From contig DAOVBF010000049.1 in NCBI GenBank assembly GCA_030673955.1, forward strand, positions 1 to 7,897: 7,897 nucleotides of DNA, read 5' to 3'. Origin of the DNA: Deltaproteobacteria bacterium. Its GTDB lineage: Bacteria; Myxococcota_A; UBA9160; SZUA-336. Positions 1-5,692 of this stretch are shown one piece after another. Both the position numbers and the translations under genes were made by a program. Below the pieces are notes generated by a model. That model was not told the DNA's origin. It saw only the letters and a list, made by a program, of their open reading frames with translations, and ran no database searches. The stretch's first letter is position 1. The number at the start of each line of letters is the position of its first letter.

Positions 1-273
1 AACGCGATCGTCTTGCCGTCCAGCTGCGGCGTTGCAAAGCCGGACCCTCGCATCTTTCACACGGCACTCGAACACCTCGAGGTGTCGCCAGAGGCGGCGC
101 TCTACATCGGGGATCGGGAGGTCGACTGTGTGGACGCGGCGCGTGCGGCAGGCCTGCGCGCGCTTCGCTACGATCCGTCGGCAGGTCGCCAAGCGCCGAA
201 CGTACTCACGAACTGGGGAGAGCTCACCGACCGCCTCGAGCGCATGGGCGAGGCTGGCCGCGCCGGTCGATAG
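1..273 (+). CDS. HAD-superfamily hydrolase, C-terminal part (5' end outside window)
   Basis: The reading frame is open from base 1 to the TAG at 271-273, about 90 residues, so this is the end of a gene that starts before the window. It shows the second half of a HAD-like (subfamily IA style) fold. GVAKPDPRIF carries the motif III lysine followed by the typical PDP turn, and IGDREVDCVDAARAAGL carries motif IV, whose acidic residues bind Mg2+, followed by the usual helix. HAD IA enzymes are mostly small-molecule phosphatases such as phosphoglycolate phosphatase, or dehalogenases. The N-terminal DxDxT/V nucleophile motif and the cap domain would lie upstream and cannot be seen, so no substrate can be named. 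It ends only 8 bp before the stop of the convergent histidine kinase, with no recognisable terminator between them. Confidence 0.85.
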   Translation, partial: NAIVLPSSCGVAKPDPRIFHTALEHLEVSPEAALYIGDREVDCVDAARAAGLRALRYDPSAGRQAPNVLTNWGELTDRLERMGEAGRAGR

Positions 274-281
274 CCGGCAAG

Positions 282-2198
282 CTATTCGTTTTCCGACGGC
301 TTCAGGTACCCGGCAAGCATCGCGAGCAGGTCCTGCCGATCGATGGGCTTGACGGCATAAGCGTCGCAGCCCGCCGCGAGGCACATCTCTCGGTCCCCCG
401 CCATCGCGTGCGAAGTGATCGCAATGATCGCGCCTTCGTAGCCTTGCTCACGCAGCTGACGGGTCGCCTCGTAGCCATTCAGGATGGGCATCTGCATATC
501 CATCAGGATCACATCGAAGGAGTCCCCGACCTCCCGCACAGCGATGGCCTTCTCGCACGCAACCTCACCGTTCTCCGCCACCTCCACCTCGAGGCCGGCC
601 TTCCGGAGCACGCTGCGGAGCCAGAGCCGAACGTCCGGCGTGTCCTCCGCGATGAGCACCCGCCCCCTCAGCCCCGTCAAGGCCTCCAGCTCCGCAGCCA
701 CGGGCGCATGCCCGGAAAGGCGGATCACGGGAGGACCTTCGACCAGCTCTACTCCCTCGAGCGAGCCAACATCAATCGTGAAGATGAAGCGGGTTCCATG
801 TCCGAGTGTGCTCTCCACCTGGAGATCTCCACCCAGCCTCCTGGCCAGCTCCCGGGAGATCGCGAGGCCGAGGCCGGTTCCTTCACCAGTGCGACGATCG
901 ATCCTGCCGCTGCGCGAGAATGGATCGAACACCGATCGGACCTGCGGCTGGGTCATGCCCACCCCGGTGTCGATGACTGTGAACTCGAGCAGCTGTCCTT
1001 CACTCTCGTCGGCGTCGACCAGCCTGGTCACGATGCGGACCCCGCCGGACTCCGTGAACTGGATGGCGTTGCTCACCAGCGTGACCAGGACCTGCCTGAC
1101 GCGCTCGAGGTCGGTCTTGATCCTGGCCGGAATCCGCCCCTCGTACTCGACACCGAAGCCGAGCGAGCGCTCGATCGCCTGATCACGTGTAAACCTGACC
1201 ACTTCATCGATGATCTCGAAGGGCGAGATCTCGATGAGCTCGAACGAGACCTGCCCGGCTTTGAGCTGCGACAGGTCCAGGAGGTCACCCAGGATGGTGA
1301 GCATGTCTTGGCCGTTCCGGCGGATGATCTCGAGGTACTGGGATCGCTCCTCCGCAGATGGTTCGCTGTCGAGCAAGAGATCCGCGTAGCCCAAGACCGA
1401 GGTCATCGGCGAGCGAATCGCGTGACTCATACCCGATAGAAAGCGATCCCTGTCCTCGTTGGCGCACGCGAGCTCCTCCGTACGCGCCGCGAGTCGCTCC
1501 TGCATCTTTCTCAGCGTGCGCAGCGTATAGAACCACGCACCGGCCAGGACGGCAAACAGGCCGAGTAGAAACAGGACGTGACGAAGACTGTGCACGCCGG
1601 AGACTTCCAGGGTGTGTTTCGACGACGTCTGAAGATGTTCGGCGATGTCCTTCATCCCGTCCGTGTAGAGCCGCTTCAACGCAGCGTAGGTCTCGCCGGG
1701 GAAGATCGGCTGCACATCCTCCGGGGGAATTCCACGCATCAGCTGCTGCACCTGGGCATCCATCTGGCCCAGGCTGATCTTGGCTATGTCGCTGGCTCCC
1801 GCCGGCGCGGCGTCGGAGGTTTGGACGACCAGGGCCTGTGCCTGCTCAATGGTGTCCTGCAAGATGGGTTCGTACGCGTGGTAGCGCTGCTCCCAGCGAT
1901 CATCGCCCGTGGCAGCGGCCATCGCGGCACTCATGGTCAGTACCTCGTCGGAGTGGAGGATGATCCCGCGGAGCTCCTGCAGCTTCAGGAGACGTTGGCT
2001 CAGGCTACGGGACGTCCGATAGGACTCGTAGCTGTTCCAGCCGAGCCCGCCGAGGAGAATCAATGCCACCCAGAGGGCGGTGTTCATCAGGCGACGCGGC
2101 ACACACTCGGTCGCATCGGCCAGGTTCGCCGGCTCCTGGTTTGCCCCTACCGGTTGCTGGCCCATGCCCCCCCGCTCTTCGTCGGAAGCCGCACCCAC
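282..2198 (-). CDS. Hybrid sensor histidine kinase with fused receiver domain
   Basis: A membrane-bound two-component sensor, 638 aa from the GTG at 2198. A transmembrane segment at about residues 39-57 and a second at about 207-226 bracket a mostly helical periplasmic sensor of about 150 residues; its ligand is unknown. A coiled coil (about 227-252) leads to the HisKA domain with H259, then an HATPase domain with N-box N377, G1 box DTGVGM (D410), F box FDPFSRSG and G2 box GTGLGLA. A receiver domain (about 512-632) has the acidic pair E518/D519, phospho-acceptor D567 in ILMDMQMP, T595 and K617. The H box reads SHAIRSPM, so the acidic residue that usually follows the His is Ala. No output domain or adjacent response regulator is seen, so the phosphate may go to an unlinked phosphotransfer protein. 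The start is uncertain: GTG 2198 has a weak GGAA upstream, and ATG 2165 lies just after a purine-rich stretch; both precede the first membrane segment. Confidence 0.93.
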   Translation of the reverse strand: MGAASDEERGGMGQQPVGANQEPANLADATECVPRRLMNTALWVALILLGGLGWNSYESYRTSRSLSQRLLKLQELRGIILHSDEVLTMSAAMAAATGDDRWEQRYHAYEPILQDTIEQAQALVVQTSDAAPAGASDIAKISLGQMDAQVQQLMRGIPPEDVQPIFPGETYAALKRLYTDGMKDIAEHLQTSSKHTLEVSGVHSLRHVLFLLGLFAVLAGAWFYTLRTLRKMQERLAARTEELACANEDRDRFLSGMSHAIRSPMTSVLGYADLLLDSEPSAEERSQYLEIIRRNGQDMLTILGDLLDLSQLKAGQVSFELIEISPFEIIDEVVRFTRDQAIERSLGFGVEYEGRIPARIKTDLERVRQVLVTLVSNAIQFTESGGVRIVTRLVDADESEGQLLEFTVIDTGVGMTQPQVRSVFDPFSRSGRIDRRTGEGTGLGLAISRELARRLGGDLQVESTLGHGTRFIFTIDVGSLEGVELVEGPPVIRLSGHAPVAAELEALTGLRGRVLIAEDTPDVRLWLRSVLRKAGLEVEVAENGEVACEKAIAVREVGDSFDVILMDMQMPILNGYEATRQLREQGYEGAIIAITSHAMAGDREMCLAAGCDAYAVKPIDRQDLLAMLAGYLKPSENE

Positions 2199-2310
2199 TC
2201 GTCGTTCCGTGCACTCCGAGGCCGCTGCGCCTGATCCGAGCCGCCCAACCGACGTGGAATCTGAGCTTTTGCGAGCTTCATCCGGGGGGATTCGTAGTCT
2301 CGTATCGGAA

Positions 2311-2448
2311 GGCAGGCCCAGCGCACTTAAGCCTCCGAGACGACAGAAAAGGGCACAGCCGGCCTGCCGAGCGGTTATGGACCCACAAAGCCGGCTTGCT
2401 AAACTCCGTCACGTAGGGGGTCGCCTGACGCGCCCCCGGCCAGCTTTT
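2311..2448 (+). promoter_or_regulatory. Candidate structured leader RNA upstream of the HEAT-repeat gene
   Basis: The 2199-2482 region between the divergent kinase and HEAT-repeat genes has no convincing ORF but is rich in complementary arms. GGCAGGCC (2311-2318) pairs with GGCCTGCC (2361-2368). AGCCGGC (2357-2363) pairs with GCCGGCT (2390-2396). GACCC (2380-2384) pairs with GGGTC (2418-2422). A strong hairpin at 2416-2437 (GGGGG/CCCCC, then CGC/GCG around a 5-nt loop, one bulged T) is followed 7 nt later by TTTT. Its 5' arm overlaps the 3' end of the preceding structure, which is the arrangement of an aptamer with a mutually exclusive expression platform. Pieces resemble the c-di-GMP-I (GEMM) consensus in order: GCACAG, ACAAAGCC, CTAA and TAGGGGGTCGCC. 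A GNRA tetraloop and the standard first stem are not clear. The structure is seen; the riboswitch identity is a weak inference. Confidence 0.28.
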
Positions 2449-2482
2449 CCCACGGGTGTCGCGAGCAAGTGAAACCGGCTAA

Positions 2483-2661
2483 ATGGCGCAAGATGAAACC
2501 GTTGACCTCGTAAGTGACCTGCTCAAGCAGCTGGGCTCGACGGAACGCGCGCTGCCCGTGACGGGGCTTCGGCGCGGCTGAAGCAAGAGCCCGGGGTTCG
2601 CGAGACACTCTACCGGCTGCTGAGCGAGGGCAGCCCTCGCGCGCGGTTCTCGGCCGCATAC
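2483..2661 (+). other. Out-of-frame 5' part of the HEAT-repeat gene
   Basis: ATG 2483 opens a frame reading MAQDETVDLVSDLLKQLG and ending at TGA 2579-2581. The main HEAT-repeat frame, one base different, is open upstream to 2518 but has no ATG, GTG or TTG before 2662. In that frame 2605-2685 reads as a HEAT-type helical pair (TLYRLLSEGSPRARFSAAYV onward), so starting at GTG 2662 would cut a repeat in half. At 2563-2566 the run GGGG would allow a -1 slip or reflect one lost G; either joins the two frames as ...LPVTGASARLKQEPG.... The joined product would be about 239 aa. A sequencing or assembly error, a real inactivating deletion, or programmed slippage all fit. No strong Shine-Dalgarno is visible before ATG 2483. 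Confidence 0.5.
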
Positions 2662-3198
2662 GTGCTCTTCCAAGAGGATCGTCCGACCCTGCGCCTCTTG
2701 CCGGCGCTTCTCGATCTGCTGGAGCTCGAGGACGGCTACCTGCGCTGGACGACAGCGAACATGCTCGCCACTCTGGGACGCATGCACGGGGAGGTCTACC
2801 CCGTCGTGCTGCACGAGTCTCTGCGCGCAGAGGCGCCGCAGCGCCGTCGCATGGCCCTGTATGTGTTGCGCGAGCTCGCCCCGGAGCGAACGGAGACGAA
2901 GGACGCTTTTCTCAGCGCGCTGAAGGATCGCGATTCCAGGGTCCGATGCGCGGCGCTCTCTTGCATGGCGAAGCTCACCGACCCTGATCATGCCTGCCTC
3001 GATGAGGCTCTCGAGTTTGCGAGGAGCGGCCGTGATCCAACCCTGCAGCGCATCGCGGTGGTGGTTCTCCCAGACCTGGTCGCCCACCATCCCGAAGCGC
3101 GCGACGCGGTGGCCACGCTGCTCTTGGAGCTGGGGCGCTCGAACGACCCCTCTTTGGTGCGCACAGCACAGGCGGCAGCGGACCGGCTCGCGGGGTGA
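2662..3198 (+). CDS. HEAT-repeat protein (main in-frame part)
   Basis: This 178-aa frame is made of repeated amphipathic helix pairs typical of HEAT-like or PBS-lyase-type repeats. They fall at about residues 12-42, 48-74, 83-105 (FLSALKDRDSRVRCAALSCM, with the usual D-x-R-V-R turn) and 113-178. Such solenoids usually act as protein-binding scaffolds. There is no signal peptide, membrane segment or catalytic motif, so a cytoplasmic adaptor role is the most that can be said. The GTG at 2662 is the first start codon in this frame but lies inside a repeat, and the natural N-terminus is probably ATG 2483 in another frame (see the preceding entry). It is transcribed alone, divergently from the kinase, and converges on fumC with 17 bp between the two stop codons. 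The specific function is not recognised. Confidence 0.75.
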   Translation: MLFQEDRPTLRLLPALLDLLELEDGYLRWTTANMLATLGRMHGEVYPVVLHESLRAEAPQRRRMALYVLRELAPERTETKDAFLSALKDRDSRVRCAALSCMAKLTDPDHACLDEALEFARSGRDPTLQRIAVVVLPDLVAHHPEARDAVATLLLELGRSNDPSLVRTAQAAADRLAG

Positions 3199-3215
3199 TG
3201 TTCGAGGCGCTTAGC

Positions 3216-4601
3216 CTAGTCGCCTGTTTGACGCATAGGGTCCAGCGCGTTCTCGAGCTGCTCGGGCTCGAGGACGCCCATCGCGGTCGCGATCTCTCGC
3301 ACGCTGCGGCCCGTCGTTTGAGCCTCCTTCGCGATCGCTGCTGCCGCATCGTAGCCGATGAGCGGCGCGAGCGCGGTACACATGGCGAGGCTCTGCTCGA
3401 TCAGCGAACGCGCGCGCTCGGTGTCGGCTTGGATTCCGACAATGCAGCGATCGACGAAGACTCGCGAGACATTCGAAAGGATCTCGATGGACTCCAGCAG
3501 GTTGTATGTTATCAGGGGAAGGAAGGCGTTGAGCTCGAGCTGGCCCCAAAGTCCGCCAACCGCGATGGCCGCGTCGTTTCCGATAACCTGCGCAGCGACC
3601 ATGCTGACCGACTCGCAGATTACGGGGTTGACCTTGCCAGGCATGATGGATGAGCCAGGCTGGATCTCCGGAAGCTTGAGCTCGCCGATCCCGCAGCGCG
3701 GACCGCTGGCCAGGTAGCGGATGTCGTTTGCGATCTTCATGAGGGAACACGCGATGGTCTTGAGCTCACCGCTCGCCTCCACCGCCGCATCGCGGGCGCC
3801 CTGCGCCTCGAAGTGGTTGCTGGCCTCCCGGTACCTGTGTCCGGTGCGCTCTGAAATGCGGGCGATGGTTCTCGTCGCAAACTCCGGCGGCGCGTTCAGA
3901 CCCGTCCCAACCGCCGTGCCCCCGATGGCGAGCTCCGCAAGTGCCTCGGCGGCACGCTTGGCCCGTTCCACGCCGTGCGCGATCTGCGTCGCGTAACCGC
4001 TGAACTCCTGCCCCAGCCGGACGGGGGTGGCATCCTGGAGGTGAGTACGGCCGATTTTGACGATCCGGTCGAACTCCCGGGCTTTCCGCACAAGCGCGTC
4101 TCTCAGATACCCGAGCGCCGGGACCAGGTCCTCCAGAATGGCTTGTCGCGCCGAGACATGTAGCGCCGCCGGCATCACGTCATTCGAGGACTGGCCCCGG
4201 TTCACATGATCGTTCGGGTGGACCTGCTTCGATCCTCGCTCTCCTCCCAGGATCTCCGCGGCGCGATTCGCGATGACCTCGTTCAGATTCATATGGGTCG
4301 AGGTTCCGGAACCGGTCTGGAAGATATCCACGACAAACTGGTCATCGAGCTTGCCCTGGCGGACCTCCTCCGCCCCCTCGCGCACGGCATCCGCGGTACG
4401 GGCGTCGATCTCGCCGAGCTCCCGATTGGTCTCTGCGGCGCAGGCCTTGATCAGCCCGAGAGCTTCGATGAAGCGACGTGGGAAGCGCAGGCGGCTCACC
4501 GGGAAGTTCTCGACCGCCCGCTGGGTTTGCGCCCCATAGTAGGCCTTGCTGGGAACCCGAATCTCGCCCATGGAATCCTTCTCGACGCGATACTCGCTCA
4601 C
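3216..4601 (-). CDS. fumC: Class II fumarate hydratase
   Basis: Fumarase catalyses the reversible hydration of fumarate to L-malate in the citric acid cycle; class II enzymes are homotetramers without an iron-sulfur cluster. The 461-aa length is standard. Superfamily blocks appear in order: QTGSGTSTHMNLNEVIANRA (about 96-114), HPNDHVNRGQSSND (128-141), GRTHLQDATPVRLGQE (184-199) with catalytic His187, and GSSIMPGKVNPV (316-327) with catalytic Ser318. The C-terminal third, including ELNAFLPL and NVSRVFVDRCI, resembles actinobacterial-type FumC more than E. coli FumC. Aspartase shares the signature and is the main alternative, though GKVNPV and the overall pattern favour fumarase. The start is GTG 4601, with AGGGAGG about 6 nt upstream. 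It is divergent from perR across 130 bp holding possible PerR operators. Because the enzyme lacks a cluster, oxidative-stress control would make sense, as for E. coli fumC under SoxRS. Confidence 0.93.
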   Translation of the reverse strand: MSEYRVEKDSMGEIRVPSKAYYGAQTQRAVENFPVSRLRFPRRFIEALGLIKACAAETNRELGEIDARTADAVREGAEEVRQGKLDDQFVVDIFQTGSGTSTHMNLNEVIANRAAEILGGERGSKQVHPNDHVNRGQSSNDVMPAALHVSARQAILEDLVPALGYLRDALVRKAREFDRIVKIGRTHLQDATPVRLGQEFSGYATQIAHGVERAKRAAEALAELAIGGTAVGTGLNAPPEFATRTIARISERTGHRYREASNHFEAQGARDAAVEASGELKTIACSLMKIANDIRYLASGPRCGIGELKLPEIQPGSSIMPGKVNPVICESVSMVAAQVIGNDAAIAVGGLWGQLELNAFLPLITYNLLESIEILSNVSRVFVDRCIVGIQADTERARSLIEQSLAMCTALAPLIGYDAAAAIAKEAQTTGRSVREIATAMGVLEPEQLENALDPMRQTGD

Positions 4602-4685
4602 GGGGGACCTCCCTTAGCTCGATGCGGCGAACGCTAGATCACCCTGGCCAGATCGGCCAGCGCGCCCACGCGCCCCCTCCAAAAA

Positions 4686-4712
4686 TAGGAATAATTCGCA
4701 AAAATTCTTGCG
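4686..4712. promoter_or_regulatory. Two overlapping palindromes, candidate PerR/Fur operator
   Basis: An AT-rich island in a GC-rich region lies between the divergent fumC and perR genes. CGCAAAAATTCTTGCG (4697-4712) is a 16-bp palindrome with 7 of 8 complementary pairs. Sharing base 4697 with it is GAATAATTC (4689-4697). Read as a 7-1-7 site at 4686-4700, TAGGAATAATTCGCA pairs at 5 of 7 positions and has the AAT-n-ATT core of the B. subtilis PerR box. Fur-family genes are often autoregulated, so these are the likely binding sites of the adjacent regulator. The sequence is seen; binding is inferred. Confidence 0.5.
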
Positions 4713-4736
4713 CGGGATCGAGCCAACGCCTATGCT
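4708..4736 (+). promoter_or_regulatory. Possible sigma-70-like promoter for the perR cluster
   Basis: TTGCGC (4708-4713) and TATGCT (4731-4736) are separated by exactly 17 bp. The -35 element overlaps the right arm of the palindrome at 4697-4712, where a bound repressor would block polymerase. Transcription from here would begin near 4743, which is incompatible with ATG 4732 and would make GTG 4744 almost leaderless. The promoter and the preferred perR start therefore conflict, so this call is tentative. Confidence 0.25.
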
Positions 4737-5172
4737 GCCTGTAGTGACACCAATCAACGAACGCGCCCGCCCGCGTCGCCGGAACCGTACCCGGCAGCGG
4801 CAACGCCTGCTCGAGATCCTGCGGTCGACGGACTGCCACCCCACGGCCGCGTCGCTCTACGAAGCGGTGCGTGTGGATTCCCCCCGGCTCTCCCTGGGGA
4901 CCGTCTACCGTAACCTCGACGTGCTGGCCTCGGACGGCGAGATCGAGGCGGTGCCATGCACCGATGGGGCCGTTCGCTACGATGGCAACGTCGAGCCCCA
5001 CCATCACTTCATCTGCGACCGCTGCGATGAGATCGAGGATCTCGAGCTTTCGCTCCCCAGGGGTCTGGCCGCTCGCCTGCGCCGCGAGCACGGGCTCACG
5101 CCGTGCCGGGTTCGCATCGATTTCTCCGGTCTGTGCCGGGAGTGCACCGACCTTCTTCCCAACCCAACCTAA
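4732..5172 (+). CDS. perR: PerR-type peroxide-responsive regulator, Fur family
   Basis: A Fur-family metalloregulator, 146 aa from ATG 4732. It has an N-terminal winged helix (LSLGTVYRNLDVL, recognition-helix region) and a C-terminal dimerisation domain. Ligand spacing matches B. subtilis PerR at every position minus one. The regulatory Fe/Mn site is H36 (HPTA), D84 (RYD), H90, H92 (PHHHF) and D103 (IEDLEL). The structural Zn site is C95/C98 (CDRC) and C135/C138 (CREC). Asp at position 84, where Fur proteins have Glu, favours PerR over Fur. In PerR, bound Fe2+ with peroxide oxidises two of the His residues and releases DNA. ATG 4732 gives the best family alignment; GTG 4744 is possible. TTG 4708 is unlikely because it lies in the palindrome. 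The following rubrerythrin gene, 25 bp downstream, is a classic PerR target. The basic N-terminus (RARPRRRNRTRQRQR) is notable. Confidence 0.88.
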   Translation: MLPVVTPINERARPRRRNRTRQRQRLLEILRSTDCHPTAASLYEAVRVDSPRLSLGTVYRNLDVLASDGEIEAVPCTDGAVRYDGNVEPHHHFICDRCDEIEDLELSLPRGLAARLRREHGLTPCRVRIDFSGLCRECTDLLPNPT

Positions 5173-5197
5173 ACCAGCAAGAGGAGATCCGACAGCC

Positions 5198-5623
5198 ATG
5201 CCGGACCTTAAGGGAACCAAGACCCACGAGAATCTCAAAGCCGCCTTTGCCGGCGAATCGCAAGCCAACCGACGCTATCTCTACTTCGCCAAAGCGGCGG
5301 ACATCGAGGGCTATCCGGAGGTGGGCGGCCTATTTCGCGACACGGGCGAAGCGGAGACGGGCCACGCACATGGTCATCTCGACTTCCTGAAGTCGGTCGG
5401 GGACCCGGCGACGGACAAGCCGATCGGCGACACCTCCAAGAACCTGGCGGCGGCGGTAGCGGGCGAGACCTACGAGTACACGGAGATGTACCCGGGCATG
5501 GCCCGCTCAGCACGGGACGAGAACTTCGCCGAGATCGCCGAGTGGTTCGAGACCCTGGCTAAGGCGGAGAAGTCGCATGCCGGTCGCTTCCAGAAGGCCC
5601 TCGACAATCTCGAAAACCTGTAA
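5198..5623 (+). CDS. Rubrerythrin lacking the rubredoxin domain
   Basis: A 141-aa ferritin-like diiron protein of the rubrerythrin family, which reduces hydrogen peroxide to water in the cytoplasm. The four-helix bundle carries two ExxH-type pairs. Visible ligands are E20 ([10 protein letters not shown]), E53 and H56 ([10 protein letters not shown]), E90 and E93 (AGETYEY), and E124 and H127 (AEKSHAGRF). Classical rubrerythrins are about 190 aa and end in a CxxC...CxxC rubredoxin domain. This one stops right after the bundle and has no cysteine, so electrons must come from a separate protein. The start is ATG 5198, with GAGGAG at 5181-5186 (11-nt spacing). It follows perR by 25 bp and precedes an iron-sulfur protein gene, which suggests a peroxide-induced operon. 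Upstream codons in the same frame (for example from 4871) overlap perR and are not coding. Confidence 0.93.
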   Translation: MPDLKGTKTHENLKAAFAGESQANRRYLYFAKAADIEGYPEVGGLFRDTGEAETGHAHGHLDFLKSVGDPATDKPIGDTSKNLAAAVAGETYEYTEMYPGMARSARDENFAEIAEWFETLAKAEKSHAGRFQKALDNLENL

Positions 5624-5627
5624 GGGT

Positions 5628-5663
5628 GCGGGGGCGGCTCGCTCTCAAACGCCCCGCCCCCGC
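5628..5663 (+). other. GC-rich hairpin between the rubrerythrin and iron-sulfur protein genes
   Basis: GCGGGGGCGG (5628-5637) and CCGCCCCCGC (5654-5663) form a perfect 10-bp stem around a 16-nt loop, starting 4 nt after the rubrerythrin stop codon. No T-run follows, so it is not a typical intrinsic terminator. In this position it could stabilise the upstream transcript or partly terminate, so that the rubrerythrin is made in excess of the downstream proteins. That role is inferred. Confidence 0.55.
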
Positions 5664-5692
5664 CTGCACACGAAGCTTTCGGGCGGCCCGCC

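Noticed and set aside
408..1439. 343-codon plus-strand ORF opposite the kinase gene
   Set aside because: It mirrors the kinase codons in antisense, shows no domain, and the opposite strand carries a full kinase with all catalytic boxes.
2416..2448. Simple intrinsic terminator in the HEAT-gene leader
   Set aside because: The stem is strong, but the T-run is only four bases and begins 7 nt after the stem, so I treat it as part of a possible expression platform and not as a confident terminator.
2479..3090. 203-codon minus-strand ORF over the HEAT-repeat gene
   Set aside because: Its sequence is compositionally arginine- and serine-rich with no domain; the plus strand has clear HEAT-like periodicity.
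4708..4731. TTG start for perR
   Set aside because: It lies within the candidate operator palindrome, and the extra residues do not fit the family N-terminus.
4871..5197. N-terminal extension of the rubrerythrin frame back to 4871
   Set aside because: This stretch is perR coding sequence in another frame; rubrerythrin homology begins at ATG 5198, which has a Shine-Dalgarno.
4639..5268. 209-codon minus-strand ORF across perR and the fumC-perR gap
   Set aside because: It overlaps the well-supported perR and rubrerythrin genes and lacks family features.
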